Assembly: GCF_014203395.1 (NCBI RefSeq)
Contig: NZ_JACHIW010000001.1
Coordinates: forward strand, 3,083,501 to 3,147,500
Length of the DNA: 64,000 nt
Direction: 5' to 3'
DNA from: Saccharopolyspora phatthalungensis
GTDB lineage: Bacteria > Actinomycetota > Actinomycetes > Mycobacteriales > Pseudonocardiaceae
Both the position numbers and the translations under genes were made by a program. Numbering within the stretch: the stretch's first letter is position 1; each line of letters begins with the position of its first letter. A model generated the notes under the pieces. The model saw only the letters and a program-made list of their open reading frames with translations. It had not been told where the DNA came from and searched no databases. Of this stretch, positions 55,442 through 64,000 are shown in pieces.

Positions 55442-56200
55442 GTGAGGATTCACGACGATCGCCCCGGCGGTGCGGGCGGCTACCCCGACGATCGCAGCTA
55501 TGACGCGCAAGCCCGGCAGCCTGCCGGTGCGAGCGCAACGGGTGCACCAACTGCCAAGACGCAGAGCCTCGGTGCGCAGAAATACAACTACTACGACGAC
55601 GAAGACGGCTACAGCGACGCCGAAGCCACGTCGCTGGTCGATCGGCGCGACAGTGCTCTCTCCGAGTATTACGACGAGCTCGGCCCGAACCGCAAGCCGT
55701 TCGGCTGGAACGCGGGCACCGACATGGGCCTGCTCATTCTGCGCCTGGCAGTGGGCGGGATTTTCCTCGCGCACGGCGCGCAGAAGCTGTTCGGCGTGCT
55801 CGGCGGTCCGGGACCCGACAGGTTCGCCGAAACGCTGGGCGACATGGGCTTCCACCAGAACGCGGTGCTGGCCCTGATCACCGGCGGCACCGAACTGGGT
55901 GCCGGTGCGCTGCTGGTGCTCGGCCTGTTCACCCCGCTGGCCGGCGCCGGGATCGTGGGTTTGATGGCCAGCGCGATCTTCGTCAAACTCGGTGCCGGGT
56001 TCTTCGCCGCTTCCGGTGGTTTCGAGCTGGAGGCGACGCTGGGCGCGCTGGGCCTAGGGCTGATGTTCGCCGGACCCGGCCGAGTGGCCCTGGACTACGG
56101 GCGGGCGTGGTTCCGCCGCCCGGTGCTCTTCGGTTTCATCTGCCTGATCATCGCGGCCGCGGCGGCCGCAGCGGTCCTGATTCTGTTCCACCGCCCCTGA
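55442..56200 (+). CDS. DoxX-family membrane protein
   Basis: A 252-residue DoxX/DoxD-type protein. An unusual polar N-terminal region (about 1-85, with YDDEDGYSDAEATSLVDRRD) precedes four membrane helices: LLILRLAVGGIFLAHGAQKL, FGVLGGPGPDRFAETLGDMG, FHQNAVLALITGGTELGAGA, LLVLGLFTPLAGAGIVGLMA, then LFGFICLIIAAAAAAAVLIL. Family members are linked to redox and thiol stress (with SodA and SseA in mycobacteria); the homologue Rv3005c sits beside lppZ as here. GTG 55442 follows TAGCCT (55428-55433) at 8 bases, so it is likely leaderless. Confidence 0.85.
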   Translation: MRIHDDRPGGAGGYPDDRSYDAQARQPAGASATGAPTAKTQSLGAQKYNYYDDEDGYSDAEATSLVDRRDSALSEYYDELGPNRKPFGWNAGTDMGLLILRLAVGGIFLAHGAQKLFGVLGGPGPDRFAETLGDMGFHQNAVLALITGGTELGAGALLVLGLFTPLAGAGIVGLMASAIFVKLGAGFFAASGGFELEATLGALGLGLMFAGPGRVALDYGRAWFRRPVLFGFICLIIAAAAAAAVLILFHRP

Positions 56201-56209
56201 CCGCAGCAC

Positions 56210-56246
56210 GAAACGGGCCCGGTACCCCAGGTACCGGGCCTGTTTC
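56210..56246. terminator. Bidirectional terminator between doxX and ilvD
   Basis: Long stem GAAACGGGCCCGGTACC / GGTACCGGGCCTGTTTC with a 3-base loop (one mismatch), rich in A/T at the base on both sides. It lies between the convergent doxX (+) and ilvD (-). Confidence 0.9.
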
Positions 56247-56265
56247 AGTTCTCGGATCGCAGGAA

Positions 56266-58110
56266 TCACTTGCTGACGTCGCGGACCGCGCCGTAGGAGG
56301 CGGAGGTCGCGAGCCGCGCATAGGCGCGCAGCGCGGCCGTGACCTTGCGGTCCCGGCCGACCGGCTGCCAGGGGTGCTCGCTGGCCTCCATCTTGGCCCG
56401 GCGCTCTGCCAACACCTCGTCGGAGACCAGCAGTTCCAGCTTGCGCTCGCGGACATCGATGAGGATCTGGTCGCCGTCCTCCACCAGCCCGATCGTGCCG
56501 CCGTTGGCCGCCTCCGGCGAGATGTGCCCGATGGACAGCCCGGAGGAACCGCCGGAGAACCGGCCGTCGGTGATCAGCGCGCACTTCTTGCCCAGCCCGG
56601 AACCCTTGAGGAACGCGGTGGGGTGCAGCATCTCCTGCATTCCCGGGCCGCCCGCGGGGCCTTCGTAGCGGACCACCAGCACCTCGCCCGGCTGGATCTC
56701 CTTGTTCAGGATCACCGACACGGCCTGCTCCTGGCTTTCCACCACCCGCGCCGGACCCTGGAAGTGCCACAGCTCTTCCTCGACACCGGCGGTCTTGACC
56801 ACCGCGCCCTCGTTGGCGAGGTTGCCGCGCAGCACCGCGAGCCCGCCGTCGGCGGTATAGGCGTGCGCGACGTCGCGGATGCAGCCCTTCTCCGCGTCGG
56901 TGTCCAGCGATGACCACTGGTTCTCGGTGGAGAACGCCTGCGTGGTACGAACCCCGCCGGGCGCTGCGTGGAACAGCTCGACGGCCTCCTGCGACGGCGA
57001 CTCGCCGCGGATGTCCCAGGCCGACAGCCACTCGGTCAGGTTCGCGCTGTGCACCGAGGCAACGTCGCGGTGCAGCAGCCCGGCCCGGTCGAGCTCGCCG
57101 AGGATCGCGCTGATGCCGCCAGCCCGGTGCACGTCCTCCATGTGGTAGTCCGAGTTCGGGCTGACCTTGCTCAGGCAGGGCACCCGGCGGCTGGTCTCGG
57201 CGATGTCGTCAAGGGTGAAGTCGATCTCGCCTTCCTGCGCGGCGGCCAGCGTGTGCAGCACCGTGTTGGTGGAGCCGCCCATCGCCATGTCCAGCGCCAT
57301 CGCGTTCGCGAACGCCTTCTCGTTCGCGATCGAGCGCGGCAGAACCGACTCGTCGTCCTCGCCGTAGTAGCGCTTGGCGATGCGCACCACCGTGCGGCCG
57401 GCCTCTTCGAACAGGGCGCGGCGCGCGGCGTGGGTGGCCAATGTGGACCCGTTGCCGGGCAGCGCCAGGCCGAGGGCCTCGGTGAGGCAGTTCATCGAGT
57501 TGGCGGTGAACATGCCCGAGCAGGAACCGCAGGTCGGGCAGGCCGAGCGCTCGACCTCGCTGAGCCCGGCGTCGTCCACCGCGGCGTTGGCCGATGCCGA
57601 GATGGTGGTGATCAGGTCGGTCGGCGCGTGCGCGACCCCGTCCACCACGACCGCCTTGCCGGCCTCCATCGGGCCGCCGGAAACGAACACGGTCGGGATA
57701 TTCAGCCGCATGGCGGCGTTGAGCATGCCGGGGGTGATCTTGTCGCAGTTGGAGATGCACACCAGCGCGTCGGCCTGGTGCGCGTTGACCATGTACTCCA
57801 CGGAGTCGGCGATCAGCTCGCGCGAGGGCAGCGAGTAGAGCATCCCGCCGTGGCCCATGGCGATGCCGTCGTCCACCGCGATGGTGTGGAACTCGCGCGG
57901 CACGCCGCCGGCCTCGCGGATGGTGGCGGCGACCACGTCGCCGAGGTCGCGCAGGTGCACGTGGCCGGGCACGAACTGGGTGTAGGAATTGGCGATCGCC
58001 ACGATGGGCTTGCCGAAGTCGTCGTCGGTCATGCCGGTGGCACGCCACAGCGAGCGGGCGCCGGCGGCATTCCGTCCGTGTGTCGTGGTGCGAGAGCGCA
58101 GCTGGGGCAT
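56266..58110 (-). CDS. ilvD: Dihydroxy-acid dehydratase
   Basis: A 614-residue IlvD, the third common step of valine, isoleucine and leucine synthesis. Cysteines for the Fe-S cluster are in [20 protein letters not shown] and [20 protein letters not shown]. Other landmarks are [20 protein letters not shown] and [28 protein letters not shown] sits just upstream of ATG 58110. It is next to but oppositely oriented from ilvBNC; in mycobacteria ilvD is elsewhere, so this clustering is lineage-specific. An inverted pair of palindromic repeats lies in its 5' leader (58160-58206). Confidence 0.97.
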   Translation of the reverse strand: MPQLRSRTTTHGRNAAGARSLWRATGMTDDDFGKPIVAIANSYTQFVPGHVHLRDLGDVVAATIREAGGVPREFHTIAVDDGIAMGHGGMLYSLPSRELIADSVEYMVNAHQADALVCISNCDKITPGMLNAAMRLNIPTVFVSGGPMEAGKAVVVDGVAHAPTDLITTISASANAAVDDAGLSEVERSACPTCGSCSGMFTANSMNCLTEALGLALPGNGSTLATHAARRALFEEAGRTVVRIAKRYYGEDDESVLPRSIANEKAFANAMALDMAMGGSTNTVLHTLAAAQEGEIDFTLDDIAETSRRVPCLSKVSPNSDYHMEDVHRAGGISAILGELDRAGLLHRDVASVHSANLTEWLSAWDIRGESPSQEAVELFHAAPGGVRTTQAFSTENQWSSLDTDAEKGCIRDVAHAYTADGGLAVLRGNLANEGAVVKTAGVEEELWHFQGPARVVESQEQAVSVILNKEIQPGEVLVVRYEGPAGGPGMQEMLHPTAFLKGSGLGKKCALITDGRFSGGSSGLSIGHISPEAANGGTIGLVEDGDQILIDVRERKLELLVSDEVLAERRAKMEASEHPWQPVGRDRKVTAALRAYARLATSASYGAVRDVSK

Positions 58111-58159
58111 ATCCACCTTCTCTGGGAAAGCGCGTGTTTTCGTCTCGGGGCGAGTCAAC

Positions 58160-58206
58160 GGCGATTTCAGGGGAAATCGCCGGTGCGTCGATTTCCCCTG
58201 AAATCG
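58160..58206. repeat. Inverted pair of CGATTTC-N4-GAAATCG palindromes
   Basis: Palindrome GGCGATTTC-AGGG-GAAATCGCC (58160-58181) is followed by CGATTTC-CCCT-GAAATCG (58189-58206). Their 18-bp cores are exact inverted copies of each other, so they can pair with each other or each fold alone. They lie between the PH-domain gene and ilvD (both minus), positioned as a terminator for the former and leader for the latter. Confidence 0.85.
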
Positions 58207-58260
58207 CAGCCCACCCGTCGCGGCGCCTTGTGGGCGCGAAAAGTCACGGTGCGGCCGACA

Positions 58261-58665
58261 TTACTCCTGCGAGGTCGGGTCGGGCAGGCGCCCACTGCTG
58301 ATCGCCGAGAGACGCGGCAGGTCGCGGACCCGGACCGCCGGGAGCCGGACCTCCTTGCCGGAGCGCAGCACGGCCTTGAGCCAACGCCGCTCGTCCAGCC
58401 GCAGCGAGGCCACATCGTCCCAGCTGAACCTGGTGCGGCCGACGATCGTGCGCACCGCGACCTGCTGCGGGCCCACCGTGGTCCGGGTCCGCAAGATCCA
58501 CACCAGCAGCACGAGCGGGATCAGGTAGAGCAGCAGCGCCCAGGTGCCCGCGGTGGTGGCCAGCGGGGTGGCGCAAATGATGATCGCCAGCACGGCCAGC
58601 AGGGCTACCGGGGTGATCCGGAATGTCAACGGCTTCGGTTCTTCGGCCTGAGGGGTCTCGCTCAC
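58261..58665 (-). CDS. PH-domain membrane protein (CFP6-like)
   Basis: A 134-residue protein with two adjacent membrane helices (VALLAVLAIIICATPLATTA, GTWALLLYLIPLVLLVWILR) and a C-terminal bacterial PH domain (TTVGPQQVAVRTIVGRTRFS, WDDVASLRLDERRWLKAVLR). Same family and position as M. tuberculosis Rv3004 (cfp6), next to ilvB1. Function unknown. ATG 58665 opens a polar N-terminus (MSETPQAEEPKPLTF). Confidence 0.85.
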   Translation of the reverse strand: MSETPQAEEPKPLTFRITPVALLAVLAIIICATPLATTAGTWALLLYLIPLVLLVWILRTRTTVGPQQVAVRTIVGRTRFSWDDVASLRLDERRWLKAVLRSGKEVRLPAVRVRDLPRLSAISSGRLPDPTSQE

Positions 58666-58865
58666 ACCCCTGATGGTCTCACCCGCGAATCTCGCGACAA
58701 CCGCACCGGCAAGATCTTCTAGTACATCCGAACAACGCGGCGCACGTCACATCTCGAAATGCGGACGAGTCGCAAAGTCGTTGTTGAGCAGGCATTATCC
58801 CCGAAAGAGGAGGCTTGTCGGTGTGTCGCGGCTGTCCATCATGCGGGAAGATCGTCCCGCATCGT

Positions 58866-58894
58866 TTGACGGAGCGGGTCGCGTTGATTAACGT
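58866..58894 (+). promoter_or_regulatory. Promoter of the ilvBNC operon
   Basis: TTGACG (-35, 58866-58871), 17-bp spacer, TAACGT (-10, 58889-58894). Transcription would begin at or next to the ATG of the leader peptide at 58902. Confidence 0.8.
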
Positions 58895-58901
58895 CCTAGC
58901 C

Positions 58902-58952
58902 ATGCTGCGACTGCACAACATTCTCGTACTTCCCTGGCGCGTCGACGCCTAG
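58902..58952 (+). CDS. ilvB leader peptide (branched-chain attenuator)
   Basis: A 16-residue leader, MLRLHNILVLPWRVDA, rich in Leu (4), Ile and Val (2). It is preceded by a good promoter whose -10 box ends 7 bases before the ATG, so the peptide is translated from a leaderless transcript. It overlaps the left arm of the first hairpin (58936-58948), and its stop lies in that hairpin's loop. Such peptides sense charged branched-chain tRNAs. Confidence 0.88.
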   Translation: MLRLHNILVLPWRVDA

Positions 58953-59014
58953 GAAGTTCGCAGCGTCGACGCGCCAACCCTCGTTAGGCTATTTGTGGCC
59001 TACGGGGGTTTTTT
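58936..59014 (+). terminator. ilvB transcription attenuator: two hairpins, second with U-tract
   Basis: Hairpin 1: perfect 13-bp stem GGCGCGTCGACGC (58936-58948) with GCGTCGACGCGCC (58963-58975). Hairpin 2: AACCC-T-CG-T-TAGGC with GCCTA-CG-G-GGGTT (about 58976-59010), followed by a T-tract. Hairpin 2 is the intrinsic terminator about 40 bp ahead of ilvB. Hairpin 1 overlaps the leader ORF, so ribosome stalling at Leu/Ile/Val codons would open it. How that relieves hairpin 2 (a classical antiterminator) is not obvious. Confidence 0.85.
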
Positions 59015-59051
59015 CGTGTCCGGTCCCACTACCGACCCCGAGGCAGACCCG

Positions 59052-60884
59052 ATGACCAGCGCCAATACACGGCAGAATCCGGTCCCGGCGCCCCCGCCAG
59101 GACGCCGTCCGAAGCCCGCGCCGCCCAGCGGTGCCCCAGTCAAGATGACCGGTGCGCAGGCACTGGTGCGCTCCCTGGAGTCCGTCGGCTGCGAGATCGT
59201 CTTCGGGATTCCGGGGGGCACGATCCTGCCCGCCTACGACCCGCTCCTCGACTCGGACAAGGTCCGGCACGTCCTGGTGCGCCACGAGCAGGGGGCCGGG
59301 CACGCGGCCACCGGTTACGCCCAGGCCACCGGCAAGGTCGGGGTGTGCATGGCGACCTCCGGCCCGGGCGCGACCAACCTGGTCACCGCGCTGGCCGACG
59401 CGAACATGGACTCGGTCCCGGTCGTCGCGATCACCGGTCAGCAGAGCACCGGCCTGATCGGCACCGATGCCTTCCAGGAGGCCGACATCTGCGGCATCAC
59501 GCTGCCGATCACCAAGCACAACTTCCTGGTCACCGACGCAGACGACCTGCCGCGCACCATCGCCGAAGCGTTCTACATCGCGGCCAGCGGCCGCCCCGGA
59601 CCGGTGCTGGTGGACATCCCCAAGGACGTTCAGCAGGCGACCACGTCGTTCTCCTGGCCGCCGGAGATGAAGCTGCCCGGTTACCGGCCGACCAGCAAGC
59701 CGCACGGCAAGCAGGTCCGGGAGGCCGCCAGGCTGATCACCGAGGCGCACCAGCCGGTGCTCTACGTCGGCGGCGGGGTGATCAAGGCCGAGGCGCACGC
59801 CGAACTCCGGCAGTTGGCCGAGCGCACCGGCATCCCGGTGGTCACCACCCTGATGGCGCGCGGCGCGTTTCCGGACTCGCACCCGCAACACCTGGGCATG
59901 CCCGGCATGCACGGCACGGTCGCCGCGGTCGCCGCGATGCAGCGCGCCGACCTGCTGATCTCGCTGGGCGCGCGGTTCGACGACCGGGTCACCGGCCAGC
60001 TCGCCTCGTTCGCGCCGGACGCCAAGGTCGTGCACGCCGACATCGACCCGGCGGAGATCTCCAAGAACCGCTACGCCGATGTGCCGATCGTCGGGGACTG
60101 CAAGGACGTGCTCATCGAGTTGATCGACGCGGTGGCCGCGAACTCCGAGGCGCACGGCACCGCCGACCTGGCGCCCTGGTGGGCGCTGCTTGAGGATCTG
60201 CGCAGGCGGTTCCCGCTCGGCTACCAGTGGCCGACCGACGGCAGCCTGTCTCCGGAGTACGTCATCGAGCGTCTTGGCCAACTGGTCGGGCCGGACGCGA
60301 TCTACGCCGCCGGCGTCGGTCAGCACCAGATGTGGGCCGCGCAGTTCATCGGCTACGAGAACCCGCGCACCTGGCTGAACTCCGGTGGTCTGGGCACGAT
60401 GGGCTACGCGGTGCCCGCCGCGATGGGCGCCAAGGCCGGGGCGCCGGGCAAGACGGTGTGGGCCATCGACGGCGACGGCTGCTTTCAGATGACCAACCAG
60501 GAACTCGCCACCTGCGCGATCGAGGACATCCCCATCAAGGTGGCCGTCATCAACAACGGCAACCTGGGTATGGTCCGGCAGTGGCAGAACCTGTTTTACG
60601 CCGAGCGCTACTCACACAGTGATCTCGGCACCCACAAGCACCGCATCCCGGACTTCACACTGCTGGCCGAGGCATATGGCTGCGTCGGCCTGCGGTGCGA
60701 GTCCAAAGAGGACGTCGACAGCGTCATCCAGCGGGCGATGGAGATCAACGACCGACCCGTCGTGATCGACTTCGTGGTGGGCAAGGACGCCCAGGTGTGG
60801 CCGATGGTCGCCGCGGGCACCGGGAACGACGAGATCATGGCGGCGCGCGGCATCCGCCCGCTGTTCGAAGAGGACGAGGGGTGA
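59052..60884 (+). CDS. ilvB: Acetolactate synthase large subunit
   Basis: A 610-residue ThDP-dependent acetohydroxyacid synthase. Signatures are [16 protein letters not shown], the catalytic Glu of [40 protein letters not shown], the FAD/ThDP region [20 protein letters not shown] and [20 protein letters not shown]. It condenses pyruvate (or pyruvate and 2-oxobutyrate). ATG 59052 is chosen as the first start after the attenuator; a frame reaching into the terminator is not plausible. Its stop overlaps the ilvN start. Confidence 0.97.
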   Translation: MTSANTRQNPVPAPPPGRRPKPAPPSGAPVKMTGAQALVRSLESVGCEIVFGIPGGTILPAYDPLLDSDKVRHVLVRHEQGAGHAATGYAQATGKVGVCMATSGPGATNLVTALADANMDSVPVVAITGQQSTGLIGTDAFQEADICGITLPITKHNFLVTDADDLPRTIAEAFYIAASGRPGPVLVDIPKDVQQATTSFSWPPEMKLPGYRPTSKPHGKQVREAARLITEAHQPVLYVGGGVIKAEAHAELRQLAERTGIPVVTTLMARGAFPDSHPQHLGMPGMHGTVAAVAAMQRADLLISLGARFDDRVTGQLASFAPDAKVVHADIDPAEISKNRYADVPIVGDCKDVLIELIDAVAANSEAHGTADLAPWWALLEDLRRRFPLGYQWPTDGSLSPEYVIERLGQLVGPDAIYAAGVGQHQMWAAQFIGYENPRTWLNSGGLGTMGYAVPAAMGAKAGAPGKTVWAIDGDGCFQMTNQELATCAIEDIPIKVAVINNGNLGMVRQWQNLFYAERYSHSDLGTHKHRIPDFTLLAEAYGCVGLRCESKEDVDSVIQRAMEINDRPVVIDFVVGKDAQVWPMVAAGTGNDEIMAARGIRPLFEEDEG

Positions 60885-61399
60885 GCGCGCCCATGACCCG
60901 ACACACGCTGAGCGTGCTGGTGGAGAACGTCCCCGGGGTGCTCGCCCGGGTGGCCGGCCTGTTTTCCCGACGCAGCTTCAACATCGAATCGCTCGCGGTC
61001 GGCCCGACCGAGCATTCGGAGATCTCCCGGATGACGATCGTGGTCGCCGTCCGCGACCAGCCCCTGGAGCAGGTCACCAAGCAGCTCAACAAGCTGGTCA
61101 ACGTGATCAAGATCGTGGAGCTGGAAACCGATGCGGCGGTGCAGCGGGAGCTGCTGCTGGTCAAGGTGCGCGCCGACGCTTCGGTGCGCAGCCAGGTCCT
61201 GGAAACCGTCCAGCTGTTCCGCGCGAAAGTGGTGGATGTCTCCCCGGAGGCGCTGACCATTGAAGCCACCGGGACCGCGGATAAGCTCGACGCGTTGCTG
61301 CGAATGCTGGAACCCTACGGCGTCCGCGAGATGGTGCAGTCGGGAACGATCGCGATCGGGCGTGGCCCGCGTTCCATCACGGCCACCGCAGTGCGCTGA
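60881..61399 (+). CDS. ilvN: Acetolactate synthase small subunit
   Basis: A 172-residue regulatory subunit with an N-terminal ACT domain ([40 protein letters not shown]) that gives valine feedback control, and a C-terminal domain ([20 protein letters not shown]). GTG 60881 overlaps the ilvB stop (GTGA) and matches the N-terminus of mycobacterial IlvN; ATG 60893 is an alternative. It binds IlvB in the cytoplasm. Confidence 0.95.
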   Translation: MSAPMTRHTLSVLVENVPGVLARVAGLFSRRSFNIESLAVGPTEHSEISRMTIVVAVRDQPLEQVTKQLNKLVNVIKIVELETDAAVQRELLLVKVRADASVRSQVLETVQLFRAKVVDVSPEALTIEATGTADKLDALLRMLEPYGVREMVQSGTIAIGRGPRSITATAVR

Positions 61400-61454
61400 T
61401 CCGGCGCCCCCGCCACCGGGCCGAAAACCGAAGAAGTCCCGAAAGGAATTCTGA

Positions 61455-62456
<1,002 letters not shown>

Positions 62457-62797
62457 GAACGCGATCGTGGGCGGCTCCTCCGGTGCTCGCCGGAGCGATT
62501 GCTCGCCCGCTCAAGTCTCGGCCGCGCGCCACCCACGCGTCCGGCCGACGCGAATTGGCCCGGTGAGCCCCACAAGGGAGCGCCGGGCCTCGCGCTGTGC
62601 CAGGTGCGCGGCTGGTTGCGTAGCTGACCCCGTGGCCGTACCGCCGGTCCCGGCTCCGGGGTGCCCGACCGCCCACGCCAACGTGCGGGTATGCGCACGC
62701 GGCGTCCTGGCTTCGAGAGTCGGTAAGTTACGGCGGGCCTGGATTTCGCTTGGCCAGGGGACGTCGGTTGCCACGGGTGAGGGATACAGTACGCATC
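62457..62797. other. Intergenic region after ilvC, no gene supported
   Basis: 340 bp. A hairpin (CTCCGG-TGCTCG-CCGGAG, 62478-62495) lies 22 bp after ilvC, possibly a weak terminator. Open frames here are not supported. The leaderless DUF397 promoter lies at the right end. Confidence 0.5.
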
Positions 62798-63043
62798 GTG
62801 AGTGCAGACAACGAGATCGTCGACGACAAGGCGCACATCCGGCACCGGCTGGACTTCACCGACGCGGAGTGGATCACCAGCACGGATGACCCGGACGAGC
62901 CGGGCGTGGAGATCGCCTTCCTTGACGGCTACATCGGCATGCGCAACGGTGCCGAGCCAGATGGTCCGGTTCTGGTCTTCACTCCCGAGGAGTGGGACGC
63001 ATTCGTGGCCGGCGCCAAGGACGGTGAGTTCGACGAGCCGTGA
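62798..63043 (+). CDS. DUF397-like small protein
   Basis: An 81-residue acidic protein. The C-terminal stretch PDGPVLVFTPEEWDAFVAGA, then KDGEFDEP matches the end of DUF397 proteins, which in actinomycetes often act with XRE regulators as small antagonists or targets. The N-terminal half (IVDDKAHIRHRLDFTDAEWI) is more diverged than usual. TACAGT (62785-62790) lies 7 bases before GTG 62798, the leaderless pattern. No XRE gene is adjacent; the nearest is the HTH-less one at 49582. Confidence 0.75.
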   Translation: MSADNEIVDDKAHIRHRLDFTDAEWITSTDDPDEPGVEIAFLDGYIGMRNGAEPDGPVLVFTPEEWDAFVAGAKDGEFDEP

Positions 63044-63374
63044 TCGAACCCGCGGCGGTGCCCGGTTGCGAAGATCATGCGACCGGGCCCCGATTCGCCT
63101 TCGAGCCGGTGGAATGCCGGTGCCCGGCCGCCGCCGGGGAACCGCCGAACCGCGAGCGACTCGGGTGGCCAGCCGCCCCAGCCGACTCCCGATGTCGCTC
63201 CCGCGACCCGGCTGATCTGCGACAATGCGGAACAATCGGGTTTAATGGGCGAGTGGTTCCGGGCCGGTGATCCGGGCTACACCCTTGTGAACACTTTCTC
63301 AATCTCCCGTTAAACTGCGATCCCGTCCGGGCACATCGCCGTGCCGACCGTGATCTTCCAACTGGAGTTCGCCC
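63044..63374. promoter_or_regulatory. Upstream region of serA
   Basis: 330 bp without a supported gene. TAAACT (63311-63316) is a good -10 candidate, about 59 bp before serA. TTGTGA (63285-63290) is a possible -35, though with a 20-base spacer. An open frame at 63040-63270 has no support. Confidence 0.5.
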
Positions 63375-64000
63375 GTGACCAACGCAAGCCGTCCTGTGGT
63401 CCTGATCGCCGAGAAGCTCGCACCGTCCGTGATCGAGGCCCTCGGGGGCGAGGTCGAGATCCGCAACGTGGACGGCACCGACCGGCCGGCGTTGCTCGAG
63501 GCCGTCGCCGACGCCGATGCGCTGCTGGTCCGTTCCGCCACCAAGGTCGACGCCGAGGTGCTCGCGGCGGCGAAGAAGCTCAAGGTCGTCGCCCGCGCCG
63601 GGGTGGGCCTGGACAACGTCGAGGTGCCCGCCGCCACCGAGCGTGGCGTGATGGTGGTCAACGCCCCCACCTCCAACATCGTTTCGGCCGCCGAGCACGC
63701 GATGGCGCTGCTGCTCGCGGTGGCGCGCAACGTCGCGCAGGCCGACGCGAGCCTCAAGGGCGGCGAGTGGAAGCGCAGCTCCTACACCGGCGTCGAGCTC
63801 AACGGCAAGACCGTCGGCGTGGTCGGCCTCGGCAAGATCGGCCAGCTGTTCGCGCAGCGCGTCGCCGCCTTCGGCACCAAGCTGATCGCCTACGACCCCT
63901 ACGTGTCGCCAGGCCGCGCGGCCCAGCTGGGCATCGAGCTGGTTTCCCTCGACGAGTTGCTGGCTCGCGCCGACGCGATCTCCATCCACCTGCCCAAGAC
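63375..64000 (+). CDS. serA: D-3-phosphoglycerate dehydrogenase (3' end beyond window)
   Basis: The first 208 residues of SerA, the first step of serine synthesis from 3-phosphoglycerate. Present are VVLIAEKLAPSVIEALGGEV, ALLVRSATKVDAEVLAAAKK, RAGVGLDNVEVPAATERGVM and the NAD-binding VGVVGLGKIGQLFAQRVAAF (GxGxxG). GTG 63375 is chosen. The C-terminal ASB and ACT domains lie outside. The location right after ilvBNC matches mycobacterial serA1. Confidence 0.94.
   Translation, partial: MTNASRPVVLIAEKLAPSVIEALGGEVEIRNVDGTDRPALLEAVADADALLVRSATKVDAEVLAAAKKLKVVARAGVGLDNVEVPAATERGVMVVNAPTSNIVSAAEHAMALLLAVARNVAQADASLKGGEWKRSSYTGVELNGKTVGVVGLGKIGQLFAQRVAAFGTKLIAYDPYVSPGRAAQLGIELVSLDELLARADAISIHLPK

Noticed and set aside
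63040..63270. 76-codon frame before serA
   Set aside because: No support; it overlaps the DUF397 stop and the serA upstream region, with no family match.

Overview
The window is very GC-rich, uses many GTG starts, and carries many short actinobacterial -10 boxes placed directly in front of start codons. Gene content and order point to a filamentous actinomycete of the Pseudonocardiaceae, most likely Saccharopolyspora-like; the genus is inferred, not proven. From about 25.7 kb onward the core genes follow, with insertions, the Mycobacterium tuberculosis region from about Rv3029c/Rv3028c (etfBA) through olsBA-like acyltransferases, iscS, mnmA, a MetE-like gene, ligA, an ACT protein, gatCAB, lppZ, doxX, cfp6 and ilvBNC to serA1.

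Layout. 0-5 kb: a LacI regulator, DUF3817, MarR, a thiamine-binding protein, a small secreted protein, a thioredoxin-TPR protein and a decayed tyrosine phosphatase. 5-11 kb: two paralogous zinc-metallopeptidase lipoproteins separated by a short tandem repeat, then glycogen phosphorylase. 11-16.7 kb: a TetR regulator, gene remnants, a membrane protein with a soluble repeat-like tail, coupled rhodanese and cysteine dioxygenase, an ABC ATPase and an enoyl-CoA hydratase. 16.95-18.9 kb: an IS1182-type element whose transposase carries about 20 Glu-Ala dipeptides encoded by a hexanucleotide microsatellite. 19-25.4 kb: a THUMP-like methyltransferase, HrpA helicase and DegV. 25.7-28 kb: etfBA and rnhA. 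28.0-28.5 kb: an 11-copy 42-bp array. 28.6-38.4 kb: a glycosyltransferase, ornithine-lipid genes olsBA, an MFS transporter, cysteine desulfurase-mnmA, an acyl-CoA ligase and a MetE-like protein. 38.5-41.4 kb: a decayed EACC1/caspase/FtsK-type island. 41.5-49.2 kb: an unknown gene, ligA, an ACT protein and the gatCAB operon, whose gatC-gatA junction holds a triplicated micro-ORF. 49.5-53 kb: an XRE-like regulator lacking its DNA-binding domain and a TetR-controlled FAD monooxygenase. 53-56.2 kb: an LppZ-like lipoprotein, an alpha/beta hydrolase and DoxX. 56.3-64 kb: the branched-chain amino-acid genes ilvD and ilvBNC, with a peptide attenuator in front of ilvB, a DUF397 gene and the start of serA.

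The most distinctive signals are non-coding or junctional. They are a dispersed repeat core (GACAGGAAGGTTCCCTTGC) that appears singly, as an inverted hairpin and as helically phased tandem arrays; the stop-start-coupled micro-ORF triplication inside gatCAB; and the ilv attenuator with an apparently leaderless branched-chain leader peptide. No rRNA, tRNA or CRISPR array was seen.
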